DNA of 64,000 bases from Planctomycetaceae bacterium (lineage in GTDB: Bacteria; Planctomycetota; Phycisphaerae; Tepidisphaerales; Tepidisphaeraceae): NCBI GenBank assembly GCA_027487775.1, contig JAIYCY010000021.1, positions 310,001 to 374,000 on the forward strand, written 5' to 3'. How positions within the stretch are numbered: position 1 is the stretch's first letter; each line of letters starts with the position of its first letter. Below are positions 8,277-16,666 of this stretch, in pieces. A program made the position numbers and the translations under genes. Under the pieces are notes generated by a model, which worked only from the letters and a program-made list of their open reading frames with translations, was not told where the DNA came from and searched no databases.

Positions 8277-9059
8277 TCAGGTTTTTCGTTTTTCGTGCGC
8301 GAGGACGTTGAGGACGGTTTGCTTGAGGTGTGCGTTGGTGGCGCATGCGTCCGGGCCATTGACGGTGTCTTGGCCGGCCCAGTTGGTGAATGACCCCCCT
8401 GCTTCGCGGATGATGGGCGCGACGCCAGCGATATCCCAGAGGCTGATGGTGGGATCGAGCATGATTTCCGCGCGGCCTGATGCGACGAGCATGTATCCGA
8501 AGACGTCGCCCCACCCGCGGGTGAGTTTGACGTGATGTTCGAGATTTTCGAAGGCGTCTGATCGTTTGATGGCTCGGACGATGGATCCTGCGAGGAGCGT
8601 GGCGTCTTCGAGGCGATCGACGGACGAGACGCGGCACGCGCGGCCGTTGAGTGTTGCACCGAGGCCTGCGGCAGCGCCGTAGAGTTCGCCGAGGGGTGGT
8701 AGGCTGACGGCGCCGACGAGGGGTTGATTTTTGACGAGGCATCCGACGACGGTTCCGTAGAGCGGTACGCCGTGGATGAAGGATTTGGTTCCGTCGATGG
8801 GGTCGACGATCCATGTGTAGTCTGGATCTCCGCCGCTTCGGCCGTGTTCTTCGCCGAGGATGTCGTGTGTGGGGAAGTATTGGTGGATGATGGATCGGAT
8901 GACGGTTTCTGCGTCGCGGTCCGCGACGGTGACGGGAGTGTTGTCGGGTTTGTGTTCGACGTCGACGTTGGCGTTGAAGTGGGCAAGAGTTCGACGTCCG
9001 CCGACGTGTGCGGCTTCGAGGGCGACTTCGAGTAGCGCTTTGAGGTTCACATCAGGCAT
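8277..9059 (-). CDS. hisN: Histidinol-phosphatase-type inositol monophosphatase family protein
   Basis: A 260-residue Mg-dependent phosphatase. Metal-binding motifs are present: 'DILGEEHG' (about residue 67), 'WIVDPIDGTKSFIHGVPLYG' (about residue 85) and 'LWDIAGVAPIIREAGG' (about residue 205). 'DGTKSF..G.PL.GT' is the wording usual in HisN, which makes L-histidinol from histidinol phosphate, rather than in inositol monophosphatase, so HisN is preferred. An open frame extends 112 codons upstream, but it reads through an 8-bp tandem repeat (giving FVPSFLRS repeats). The ATG at 9059 gives the family length. No other his genes are nearby. Confidence 0.85.
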   Translation of the reverse strand: MPDVNLKALLEVALEAAHVGGRRTLAHFNANVDVEHKPDNTPVTVADRDAETVIRSIIHQYFPTHDILGEEHGRSGGDPDYTWIVDPIDGTKSFIHGVPLYGTVVGCLVKNQPLVGAVSLPPLGELYGAAAGLGATLNGRACRVSSVDRLEDATLLAGSIVRAIKRSDAFENLEHHVKLTRGWGDVFGYMLVASGRAEIMLDPTISLWDIAGVAPIIREAGGSFTNWAGQDTVNGPDACATNAHLKQTVLNVLAHEKRKT

Positions 9060-9625
9060 GGCGGGCTTATACCAATCCCCCACCCGCCCCGCCAACCCAG
9101 CGAGTTCTGGAGTTTTATGCATACCAAACAGTCGATTCGCTGAAGTGAACACGAAGGGGCGAAGGAACGAAGGAACGAAGGAACGAAGGAACGAAGGAAC
9201 GAAGGAACGAAGGAACGAAGGAACGAAGAGTTCTCCGAACCTCGAAGGGCGTTTGGGTGGGGAGTCGTCGTGGGGCCATTGAGTTTTCGGACGGAGCCTA
9301 GCAAGATCGGCGGGGTTGTTCGCGAGATCGTTCAGGTCAGTCGTGGGAGATGTTTGGAGAATCGGCTGGGCGAGTAAGTCTTCGACTGGAACCATTTAAG
9401 ACTTCGACTCGAACCATTGAAGCGCGGAAACCGAGAGGCCGGGTCAGGCGATTCGCTGCGAAGGCGGCGGGCTAGCGTGAGGACACATCTGAAGCTTTAG
9501 TCCCCCTGCCCTACTCGATCCCTGTTTGTGACCGCCCCTTTGTGAACACATCTTGGTGCTTTTGGCGTCCTTCGTGGCAAATCCCTTTTCGATCCGTCGA
9601 TTTTTTCGGATGAGACCCGTCAGGA
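9060..9625. other. Spacer between hisN and parB with repeats
   Basis: No convincing gene. It holds an 8-bp tandem repeat (9161-9228) and, at 9543-9585, a short match to the dispersed 'cttggtgcttttggcgtccttcg' repeat family. Between 9400 and 9540 I see nothing beyond GC-rich unique sequence. Confidence 0.6.
9161..9228. repeat. Eight copies of the octamer gaaggaac
   Basis: Eight perfect head-to-tail copies of gaaggaac (9161-9224) plus a partial ninth, preceded by 'tgaacacgaaggggc'. The flank and unit resemble the repeats at 10984 and 11391, suggesting slippage expansion inside a dispersed repeat. Read on the minus strand it gives a spurious N-terminal extension of hisN. Confidence 0.95.
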
Positions 9626-10810
9626 TTAGTCGTCGAGTTGGACGCCGAGTCGGTCGACGAGTGAGTCGAATTCGTCGAGGTTGGTGTAGTGGATGATGAG
9701 TTTGCCTTTGGCCTGGGAAGCGCCGCTGCGGACTTGGACGCGGAGTCCGAGTTGTTGGGTGATGGATTTTTCGACTTCGCGGAGGTGTGGTGAGGCTGGT
9801 GTGGGGCTGGCGCGTGTGGTGGAGGTGGGTGTGGGGCTGGCGATGATGCGTTCGAGGTTTCGGAGGCTGAGTCCTTGTGAGACGACGAGTTGGGCGAGTC
9901 GGGACTGTTCGGCGGGGTCGTTTTGGATGGAGCAGAGTATTTTGGCGTGTCCGAGCGTGACTTTGCCGGAGCGCATGAGTTCGAGGATGTCGTCGGGTAG
10001 GCTGAGTGTTCGGATGAGGTTGGAGATGGTGGAGGGATCTTCGCCGAGTCGTTGGGCGAGTTCGGCCTGGGTCATGCCGAGTTCGCGCATGAGTGTTTTG
10101 TAGCCGGCTGCGCGGTCGACGGGGTTGAGGTCTTCGCGTTGGATGTTTTCGACGAGCGCGATTTGGGCTTGGGTGAGTTCATCGACATGTTTGACGATGG
10201 CGGGGATGGTGGCGAGTCCGGCGAGTCGTGCCGCGCGGAGTCGTCGTTCGCCGGCGATGAGTTGGTAGGATTGCGGTGAGACGCGTTTGACGAGGACGGG
10301 TTGGAGGACGCCTTGTTCGCGGACGGAGTTGGCGAGGTCGATGAGTTGTGCTTCGTCGAAGGAGCGGCGTGGTTGATGGGGGTTGGGGGTGATGGCATCG
10401 AGTGCGATTTCGAGTGGGGTTCCGTCGGGGTCGGGGGTGGTGATGGTGGCTGTCGATCGGTCGGTCGGGTTGGCGATTCTGGAGTCATTGACCGATTCGG
10501 TGGCATCGGCGATGGGGTCGAGGTTGAGATCTGGGATGGGTAGATCGGTGGTGAGCGACGGATCGAGCGACGGATCGAGCGACGGATCGAGCGAAGGATT
10601 GAGCGTGGTTTCGGAGATGGGATGGATGGATCGTTCGACGGGCCTGGCGGGGAGGTGTCGAGGCGTGTTGATCTCTGTCGGAGCTTCGTCGACGGCGGAG
10701 CTGGTGTCGACGGCGGAGCTGGTGTCGTGGGTGGGCGTATCGAGTGAGCCGAGGAGGCTGGAGAGTCCGCGGCCGAGTCGGGGGCGTTGACGCGAGTTGG
10801 GATTGGACAT
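9626..10810 (-). CDS. parB: Chromosome-partitioning protein ParB
   Basis: A 394-residue ParB/Spo0J CTPase and centromere-binding protein. The N-terminal 'RPRLGRGLSSLLG' is the usual ParA-interaction peptide. After a long low-complexity stretch comes the ParB/Srx domain ('PNPHQPRRSFDEAQLIDLAN', 'GVLQPVLVKR', 'YQLIAGERRLRAARLAG'), then the helix-turn-helix 'MTQAELAQRLGEDPSTISNL' and a C-terminal dimerisation domain. AAGGAGG six nucleotides before ATG 10810 fixes the start. Residues ~85-100 are a 4-residue repeat DPSL encoded by 12-bp tandem repeats (10558-10605). parA is not adjacent, which is unusual, and no parS site was noticed nearby. Confidence 0.95.
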   Translation of the reverse strand: MSNPNSRQRPRLGRGLSSLLGSLDTPTHDTSSAVDTSSAVDEAPTEINTPRHLPARPVERSIHPISETTLNPSLDPSLDPSLDPSLTTDLPIPDLNLDPIADATESVNDSRIANPTDRSTATITTPDPDGTPLEIALDAITPNPHQPRRSFDEAQLIDLANSVREQGVLQPVLVKRVSPQSYQLIAGERRLRAARLAGLATIPAIVKHVDELTQAQIALVENIQREDLNPVDRAAGYKTLMRELGMTQAELAQRLGEDPSTISNLIRTLSLPDDILELMRSGKVTLGHAKILCSIQNDPAEQSRLAQLVVSQGLSLRNLERIIASPTPTSTTRASPTPASPHLREVEKSITQQLGLRVQVRSGASQAKGKLIIHYTNLDEFDSLVDRLGVQLDD

Positions 10811-10983
10811 GACGAGCCTCCTTGCTGTGATCGCTCGTTGCGATTGGGCGAGCGATCGGGATAGAAACACCCTTCCATGGGGCGCGGAAACCGCGAGTCG
10901 ATTCGCGTGGATGCTCCGCGATGGGATGAGTGTAACAAATTCTCGTGTCGCGCGGAAATCCCCTGATCGGGTGTCTGTCCTCG

Positions 10984-11063
10984 GAGGGATTCACACGAAG
11001 CGTCGAAGGGACGAAGGAGATTTTTGAACCACGAAGATCACCAAGGGCACGAAGGAGGAAATG
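10984..11063 (+). repeat. Dispersed cgaagg repeat, left inverted arm
   Basis: About 70 bp beginning 'gggattcacacgaagcgtcg' and including 'gatttttgaaccacgaagat' and 'cacgaaggagg'. It matches the reverse complement of 11391-11468 closely over at least 60 bp, making an inverted pair roughly 330 bp apart. Similar wording is seen at 9150, 9543 and 14088. Confidence 0.8.
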
Positions 11064-11390
11064 GATGGTTGGAAGTGATCCATTTGGAGTTGGGAGATTG
11101 AATCCAATGGAGTGCGGAGATGATCGAGAGACTAGGCTTGTGTGCGAGCGTGTGACATGCGTGCGTGAGCGGAGATGAATGCGCGCGAGCTGGCGGAAAG
11201 CGTTGATTGGATGGATCGGTTTCGGTGCTGCATGTTCCAAAAACGGGACGTCCATTGGAACAAAGTCGACTCGATTTGCTTCTCGAATTCGATCGAGCCC
11301 TGACCTCATCGAATCAGAATCCGAAGTTCAATCTCCATCATCAAAAGAATCCATCCCCCCAATTCCCTTCAAATCCCGCCCTCCAATCCC
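11064..11390. other. Sequence enclosed by the inverted repeat pair
   Basis: Unique, non-coding looking DNA; only short open frames with no recognisable product. Parts next to the arms ('ggagattgaa' on each side) suggest the inverted repeat may extend further in degenerate form, as in a MITE. No transposase is present. Confidence 0.4.
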
Positions 11391-11468
11391 TTGAGAATTC
11401 TTTGTGATCTTGGTGATCTTAGTGGTTCAAAAATCCCCTTCGTCCCTTCGCTTCTTCGTGTGAACCCC
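11391..11468 (-). repeat. Dispersed cgaagg repeat, right inverted arm
   Basis: Reverse complement of the element at 10984: 'cttggtgatcttagtggttc', 'aaaaatccccttcgtccctt', 'cgcttcttcgtgtgaaccc'. Immediately outside it is a 14-bp perfect palindrome gttctgcgcagaac at 11478-11491. Confidence 0.8.
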
Positions 11469-11604
11469 CAAAAAACGTTCTGCGCAGAACCTCTTACCCG
11501 GCGCGGGTTTATGGAGGCATGGTGTCATGGGTCGGATTGGCGATATCAGGTTGAATTTCGCGCGGATAATCGGACGTTGGGTGTGTTGTGGGTGGGTGCT
11601 GGGC

Positions 11605-12768
11605 TCATTTGGCGAGGATGTGGGTGAGGGTTTGGAAGGCAGATTCTGGGGAGAGGTTTTGGAGGCAGGCGTGGTGGGAGCAGTGTCTAGAGAGGCAGGG
11701 CGAGCAGACGAGGGGGAGGGAGAGGACGTGTGCGTTGGGGTGGTAAGGGCCGGTGAGTTGGGGATTGGTGGGGCCGAAGAGTGCGAGGGTTGGGACGGCG
11801 AGCGAGGCGGCGAGGTGCATGGGGCCGGAGTCGTTGGTGACGCAGGCGGCGGACGCTTTGAGGATGGCTGCGAGTTGTCGGAGGGTGGTGCGTCCTGCGA
11901 GGCTTTTGGCTTGGATCTGTTTCGAAAGTTCGACGGCATCGTTGGCCCCTGCCACGACGGGCACGCAATCGGTCTGCTGCTCGATCTGTCGCGCGAGGGT
12001 GTCGAAATGTCGGGCGGGCCAGCGTTTGGTCATCCAGTTGGTTCCTGGGAAGAGGAGGATGACCCGTTTGCCGGTCAGCTCGAGTGAATCGAGCAGTTCG
12101 CGGGCGGTGCGATGATCGGCATCGTCGAGGCCGTAGTCGTAGAGGAGGGGTCCGCGTGGGCAGCCGATTGCTTCGGCGAGGTCGAGGTAGCGTTCGATGG
12201 CATGTCTGCCCCCCTGCCGTTTTGGGATGCGGTGTGTGTATCCCGCCCAGGCGGCTTCGCGTGCGTAGGCGAATCCGATGCGGACGGGCGCGTGGGTGAG
12301 GAGGCAGAGCAGACCTGATCGGAGCAGTCCTTGCAGGTCGATGACCAGATCGTAGCGTTGGGCTTCGAGTGCTGCGCCGAGGTCGAGAAAGTCAAAGACT
12401 CCGCCCGCCCGCTTGGAGCGTTTGGACATGCTTGATCGTTCAAAGAGGATGGTGTGATCGACCCACGGGCAGTTTTCGAGGATGTTTTGGAAGGCAGGGA
12501 CGACGAGCCAGTGGAGTTCGGCGTGTGGGAATCGTTGTTTGATGAGCCTCGCGACGGGGATGGCGTGGATGATATCGCCGAGTGCGCTGGGCTTGAGGAT
12601 GAGGATGCGTCTGGGCCGGAGCGAGTCGAGGTCCGATAGGCGGCGATTCGATTCGGCGCGGATGTTTAATGGCGTGTTTGATGGGTTTGAGACATTGTAA
12701 ACAAGACGAGGAAGGGTGGGATTGGACTGAAGTGATGGGTGCGTGGATGGCGGGTCGGTGTGGGGCAA
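11605..12768 (-). CDS. Glycosyltransferase family 9 (heptosyltransferase-like)
   Basis: A 387-residue GT-B enzyme of the LPS heptosyltransferase family, which moves a heptose from an ADP-sugar to lipopolysaccharide core. Conserved parts: 'ILILKPSALGDIIHAIPVAR' at the start of the first Rossmann domain, 'VILLFPGTNWMTKRWPARHF' and 'VTNDSGPMHLAASLAVPTLA' followed by 'LFGPTNPQLTGPY' in the donor domain. The start is uncertain: the only initiation codon before the conserved part is TTG at 12768, giving a ~50-residue leader unlike the family. The sugar and acceptor are not known. It stands alone between repeat-rich spacers. Confidence 0.85.
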   Translation of the reverse strand: MPHTDPPSTHPSLQSNPTLPRLVYNVSNPSNTPLNIRAESNRRLSDLDSLRPRRILILKPSALGDIIHAIPVARLIKQRFPHAELHWLVVPAFQNILENCPWVDHTILFERSSMSKRSKRAGGVFDFLDLGAALEAQRYDLVIDLQGLLRSGLLCLLTHAPVRIGFAYAREAAWAGYTHRIPKRQGGRHAIERYLDLAEAIGCPRGPLLYDYGLDDADHRTARELLDSLELTGKRVILLFPGTNWMTKRWPARHFDTLARQIEQQTDCVPVVAGANDAVELSKQIQAKSLAGRTTLRQLAAILKASAACVTNDSGPMHLAASLAVPTLALFGPTNPQLTGPYHPNAHVLSLPLVCSPCLSRHCSHHACLQNLSPESAFQTLTHILAK

Positions 12769-13193
12769 GGGGTTGGAGAGTTTGGCAGAGCGGTTTTACA
12801 CCGATGAGATCGGCGGGGCTAGCAGCGGAAAACCTAACATAGGAATCGGGGACAGGTTTGGCGCTTGGACATTCTCAAATAGCCTACCAATCGCAGAAGA
12901 CAGCTTCGTACAACAAATGGCGACGCCTGAACGGACATGTGGTTCTTCATCGATCATTGACCACAAGCGCATGGCGACTGAAGACCGGGAAGAAGTCTGA
13001 CAAAAGACTCAACTCACGGCAACACGTTCCAAATGTGTTGTCTTACACTATCGGACGTCTGGCAGTGGTGCCTGAACAGCCGGAAATCGCGTACGCCGCT
13101 AGATGGCCTGTTGTGATTGCAACACGACCGGGTCTCGTGGTTATGCGATGCAAGGAATTGGGAAGATCTCTTGCCCACAGACAGGAGGCCACT
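12769..13193. other. Lower-GC spacer without a clear gene
   Basis: From about 12,790 the base composition becomes more AT-rich than the flanks. Open frames on the plus strand exist but show no domain, start context or codon bias. The stretch 'ggaatcggggacaggtttgg' near 12842 resembles text I associate with REP-type transposase surroundings, so this may be an eroded mobile remnant (weak inference). Confidence 0.4.
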
Positions 13194-13370
13194 ATGTGGT
13201 ACTCACTGATCGCGGCAGTTGCTTTCTTCGTCATTGTTGAGGTAGTTCGGCTGGTGTGTTGTGTGATATTGAACCGAGCAGAGACTGACCTGTTTCTGAT
13301 CTGGTTTGCGCTAATCATTTCAGCAATACCGGCGATCATCGTGACTACGCTCGTTTACGGACAGGAATGA
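13194..13370 (+). CDS. Small two-helix membrane protein, 58 residues
   Basis: Not recognised. Two hydrophobic helices are evident: 'MWYSLIAAVAFFVIVEVVRL' at the N-terminus and 'FLIWFALIISAIPAIIVTTL' near the end, joined by a short polar loop with Asn-Arg-Ala-Glu. A textbook AGGAGG lies 5 nt before ATG 13194, the strongest argument that it is translated. The open frame continues upstream for 112 codons without coding character. It precedes the hpt-like gene by 69 nt, with a perfect hairpin between them. Its AT-richer composition matches hpt, not the rest of the window. Confidence 0.65.
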   Translation: MWYSLIAAVAFFVIVEVVRLVCCVILNRAETDLFLIWFALIISAIPAIIVTTLVYGQE

Positions 13371-13378
13371 ACTCACAT

Positions 13379-13420
13379 TCGCAGTACGATCTTCGAGTCC
13401 GGCCGAAGATCGTACTGCGA
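13379..13420. terminator. Perfect 17-bp hairpin between the small membrane gene and hpt
   Basis: Arms 13379-13395 and 13404-13420 pair without mismatch around an 8-nt loop (stem core gcagtacgatcttcg). No T-run follows, so a simple Rho-independent terminator is not certain. It lies 20 nt before the hpt start and could be an attenuator, operator or mRNA-processing site. Confidence 0.6.
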
Positions 13421-13439
13421 TCATTGAATCGGATAACAC

Positions 13440-14051
13440 ATGCCTACATTTATTAAGGACTTTCCAATTGGCAGAGATCAAATCACCGATTGTGTCAGAA
13501 AGATTGGCCGCGATGTTATGACGAGCCTTGAGCAGCGACCTGATGATGACGGCGTTATACGCCTCACGATAGTGCCAATTCTGACCGGCGCGTTCATGTT
13601 CTGTGCAGACTTGACGAGATCACTCGTAGATCATCAGCGAAAGCCGCATGAAAACCTGGACTGCCGAATCGAGTTTGTAAGGGCCAGCTCACGACCAAAC
13701 GAGAAGACTAAGCGAAGTGTGGAGGTCGACATATCAAGACTTCCCGAGAACGCAATTCGCGGATGTAATGTACTTGTTGTCGATGATATCCTCGACTCCG
13801 GCGAGACGTTCAAATCACTCATTCCTAAGCTTCAAGAACTACGACCTCGTTCATTACAGACGGCAGTATTGCTCGATAAAAAGTCGCAACATGGACCTGA
13901 GATTCAGGCCGACTTTGTAGCCATCGAGATCCCGAACAAGTGGGTCATAGGATACGGATTAGATGAGAACGGGCTCTATCGAAACTTACCTTACATCGAC
14001 TTTCTAAATCCAAGAACGGGAAGACCGAATTCCTGGCCAAGGCTGCGGTAA
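13440..14051 (+). CDS. hpt: Hypoxanthine phosphoribosyltransferase-like protein
   Basis: A 203-residue type I phosphoribosyltransferase that would convert hypoxanthine or guanine plus PRPP to the nucleotide. Seen: 'TIVPILTGAFMFCADLTRSL' (the 'LKGAFMF..DL' block of Hpt enzymes), the PRPP loop 'CNVLVVDDILDSGETF' at about residues 117-132, 'TAVLLDKKS' and 'VAIEIPNKWVIGYGLDENGL..NLPYI' near the C-terminus, where 'VIGYGLD' is diagnostic for Hpt. Composition is more AT-rich than flanking genes, suggesting transfer. Only a weak ribosome site precedes the ATG. Base specificity is not certain. Confidence 0.85.
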   Translation: MPTFIKDFPIGRDQITDCVRKIGRDVMTSLEQRPDDDGVIRLTIVPILTGAFMFCADLTRSLVDHQRKPHENLDCRIEFVRASSRPNEKTKRSVEVDISRLPENAIRGCNVLVVDDILDSGETFKSLIPKLQELRPRSLQTAVLLDKKSQHGPEIQADFVAIEIPNKWVIGYGLDENGLYRNLPYIDFLNPRTGRPNSWPRLR

Positions 14052-14087
14052 CACAAACGCGGGCGAATGACGACCTTTTCAATAGAT

Positions 14088-14135
14088 CATTTCGCGTACT
14101 CTGCGGTGGCTTTGCGTCTTTGCGGTGAATCTTTT
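14088..14135 (+). repeat. Dispersed 'ctttgcgtctttgcggtgaa' repeat
   Basis: Contains 'actctgcggtggctttgcgt' followed by 'ctttgcggtgaatc'. This wording belongs to a short intergenic repeat type that I know from many unrelated bacterial genomes, and it is related to the copies at 9543 and 11391 in this window. No function is established. Confidence 0.55.
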
Positions 14136-14150
14136 GTGGGGCGGAATCAA

Positions 14151-14187
14151 AAGCGGTCCCGGGGTTGAGCCGGGACCGCTTTCGTTT
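14151..14187. terminator. Bidirectional Rho-independent terminator (hpt / S9 peptidase)
   Basis: A perfect 12-bp stem (14151-14162 with 14170-14181, core gcggtcccgg) around a 7-nt loop. On the plus strand it is followed by tttcgtttt; on the minus strand by tttgattcc. It sits between the convergent hpt and S9-peptidase genes and can serve both. Confidence 0.9.
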
Positions 14188-14218
14188 TATGGGTTTGGTT
14201 TGGTTGTGTAGTGGTTGA

Positions 14219-16294
14219 TTATTTGGATTTGAGGGCTTCTTGGAGTCCTGGGAGGTTGGCGGAGTCTGTGGGGACGGTGATGGTGGAGTCTTTGAAGTCA
14301 TCGCCGACGGGTTCGAAGCGTCCGCCGAGGTGTTTGGCGAGGAATGATTCAGCGACGGCGTAGAAGCTGAGTCGGTTGGGTGGTCGTGCGAAGCCGTGGC
14401 CTTCGTCGGGGTAGAGGACGTAGGTGACGGGGATGTTCTTTTGGTTCATGGCGGCGACGATTTGGTCGGATTCGGCTTGTTTGACGCGAGGGTCGTTGGC
14501 GCCTTGACCGATGAGGAGTGGTTTGGTGATGGCGTCGACTTTGGTGAGAGGGCTGCGGCTTTCGAGGAAGGCTCGTCCTTCGGAGTTGGAGGGGTCGCCG
14601 ACGCGTTCTTTCATCATGGGCATGAATGCTTGCCAGTAGGGCGGGGCATTTTCCATGAGTGTGACGAGTGAGGAGGGTCCGACGATGGAGACGCCAGCGG
14701 CGAAGACGTCGGGTGTGAAGGTGAGACCGACGAGGGTTGCGTATCCCCCGTAGCTACCGCCGTAGATGGCGACCTGGTCTTTGGAGGTGACGTTGTTGTT
14801 GATGGCCCATTGGACGGCGTCGAGGAGGTCGTCGTGCATTTTGCCGGCCCATTCTTTGTTGGCGGCGTTGATGAAGTTTTTTCCGAAGCCTGTGGATCCG
14901 CGGTAGTTGACGCTGAGTACGGCGTATCCGCGGTTGGCGAGCCATTGGTGTTCGGGGTTGTATCCCCAGCTGTCACGAGCCCAGGGTCCGCCGTGGACAT
15001 TGAGGACGAGGGGCACGGCGGAGTTGGCTTTTCCGTCGCCGTCGGGGTCGGCGTGTTTTGGGAGGGTGAGGTAGCTGACGAGTTGGAGTCCGTCACGTGC
15101 GGGGATGGTGACGGGGTGCATTTTGACGAGGGGTTGTGCGGCGAGTTCTTCGTTGTTGACGAACGCGAGCGTGGCGGACTTGGTGGCGCGGTCGTAGATG
15201 TAGAATCGGAGCGGTCCTTCGTCATCTTCGACAGCGACGGTCCATTTGGAATCGTCGAGAGTTCGGCTGGTGATTTGGAATTCACCGTCGCCGAGTGTTG
15301 CGAGGTAGTTGAAGTCTGCTTGGATGGAGGGGTCGAGGACTTTGTATTGGTTTCGTTCGACTTCGAAGCTGACGGCTTCGATTTTTCGGGTGACGGGATG
15401 AGCGACGACGCCGCCGATGTCAGCGCGGTCATTTTCTGCGACGAGTGTTCTTTCGCCTGAGTCGAGGTTGAGTGTGTAGAGTGCAGCGGTATCTCGTCCG
15501 CGTGAGTCGATCATGTAGAGGATGCGACCGGTGGGGTCGAAGCCAGCGGGGCTGGTGGTCATGGCATCGGGTCCTGCGACGGGTTCGCCCATGGGCGTCC
15601 ATTTCCCGTCGGCATCGGGTGCGAGCATGACTTGTGAGGAGTCTTGTCGGACGGTGAGTGCGAGCCTGACGTTGTAGTCGTCGTCGGCGAGGAAGCCGGC
15701 GACGAAGCCGCCTTCGAGGATTCCGGGATTTTCGAGGACGAGTGTTCGTTCGCCGGTGGTGAGGTTGACGCGGTAGAGGTCGTGGAAGTGTGGGACGCGG
15801 TCGTTGAATCCGATGAGCAGTTCGTTGGGGTGTTTGGGTGAAGCGCCGCTGATACGAGCGACGACGGCGGGGTTATTGATGAGGTTTTTGACTTCGCCGG
15901 TCGCGACGTTGACGGCGTAGACCTGGAAGTTTTCATCGCCGGCCTGGTCTTGTTGGTAGGTGAGGATGTCGGGCGTGTAGGTCCAGCCATGGGACATGAT
16001 TCCGCGGCCTTTGTCGGAGGTGATGGGCTTGGCTTTGGAGAGGTCGGAGGCGGGCGCGACCCAGACGTTCATGACGCCATCGACGGGAGCGAGGTAGCTG
16101 ACGTATTTTCCGTCGGGGCTGAGTCGGAGTTGAGCGCGGTCTGGGTTTCCGAAGAGGACGTCGCGTGGGATGAGTGGTACGTCTGCGAGGCTGGCGGGTG
16201 CGGCGAGGGTTGGGGAAGCGCCGGCGATGCCGATGACGGTCGCGGTGGCGAGCGCGAGGGCAGTGAGTTTGGAGGCATGGTTGCGAATGGACAT
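14219..16294 (-). CDS. Secreted S9 family (prolyl-oligopeptidase/acylaminoacyl-peptidase-like) serine peptidase
   Basis: A 691-residue exported peptidase. Residues 1-32 are a signal peptide ('LTALALATATVIGIAGASPT' then LAAP). Residues ~35-400 form the beta-propeller ('LSPDGKYVSYLAP', repeated beta-hairpin units) and the C-terminal third is the alpha/beta hydrolase: nucleophile Ser514 in 'YGGSYGGYA', Asp601 in 'GANDPRV', His633 in 'DEGHGFA'. It probably degrades short peptides outside the cytoplasmic membrane. The ATG at 16294 has AAGGAG upstream and starts directly at the signal peptide; an upstream in-frame start at 16363 is rejected. It stands alone and ends at a strong terminator. Confidence 0.93.
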   Translation of the reverse strand: MSIRNHASKLTALALATATVIGIAGASPTLAAPASLADVPLIPRDVLFGNPDRAQLRLSPDGKYVSYLAPVDGVMNVWVAPASDLSKAKPITSDKGRGIMSHGWTYTPDILTYQQDQAGDENFQVYAVNVATGEVKNLINNPAVVARISGASPKHPNELLIGFNDRVPHFHDLYRVNLTTGERTLVLENPGILEGGFVAGFLADDDYNVRLALTVRQDSSQVMLAPDADGKWTPMGEPVAGPDAMTTSPAGFDPTGRILYMIDSRGRDTAALYTLNLDSGERTLVAENDRADIGGVVAHPVTRKIEAVSFEVERNQYKVLDPSIQADFNYLATLGDGEFQITSRTLDDSKWTVAVEDDEGPLRFYIYDRATKSATLAFVNNEELAAQPLVKMHPVTIPARDGLQLVSYLTLPKHADPDGDGKANSAVPLVLNVHGGPWARDSWGYNPEHQWLANRGYAVLSVNYRGSTGFGKNFINAANKEWAGKMHDDLLDAVQWAINNNVTSKDQVAIYGGSYGGYATLVGLTFTPDVFAAGVSIVGPSSLVTLMENAPPYWQAFMPMMKERVGDPSNSEGRAFLESRSPLTKVDAITKPLLIGQGANDPRVKQAESDQIVAAMNQKNIPVTYVLYPDEGHGFARPPNRLSFYAVAESFLAKHLGGRFEPVGDDFKDSTITVPTDSANLPGLQEALKSK

Positions 16295-16666
16295 CGGATC
16301 GACTCCTTGGGACGGGGTGAAGGGTAATAAGTTGGACGAAAGGACGGACTGTAACGATGACACGCCGGGAGTAGAAGGTCTAACAGTTCAACATGTCGGG
16401 CGGGCCTGTCGGGCAGTTGGGGCGGTGGGTTGGGCGTGGGTTGGTCGAGGGTCGGTGAGTTTCAGAGTGTTTTTCGCTTCAAGTGCGGGCGGAATATCGC
16501 TAGAGTCTTTCCTCCCGGTCTCTGGACGTGTGTGTGGTTTGGCCAGCGTGTTTGGCTGGGGGTTGTGTGTGATGGATTGTGAAGTCGAAAGAGGATTCGA
16601 AATGGAGATCGGGTTGGGATAGAAGTTTTTGATCGAGAAGGACTTTGAGACGAGGATCGCCGATTC

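Noticed and set aside
8277..9395. Longer hisN with 112 extra N-terminal residues
   Set aside because: The extension reads through an octamer tandem repeat (FVPSFLRS copies) and the family starts at ATG 9059.
9626..10870. Replication origin or parS cluster near parB
   Set aside because: No dnaA, no DnaA-box cluster and no TGTTTCACGTGAAACA-like parS site seen.
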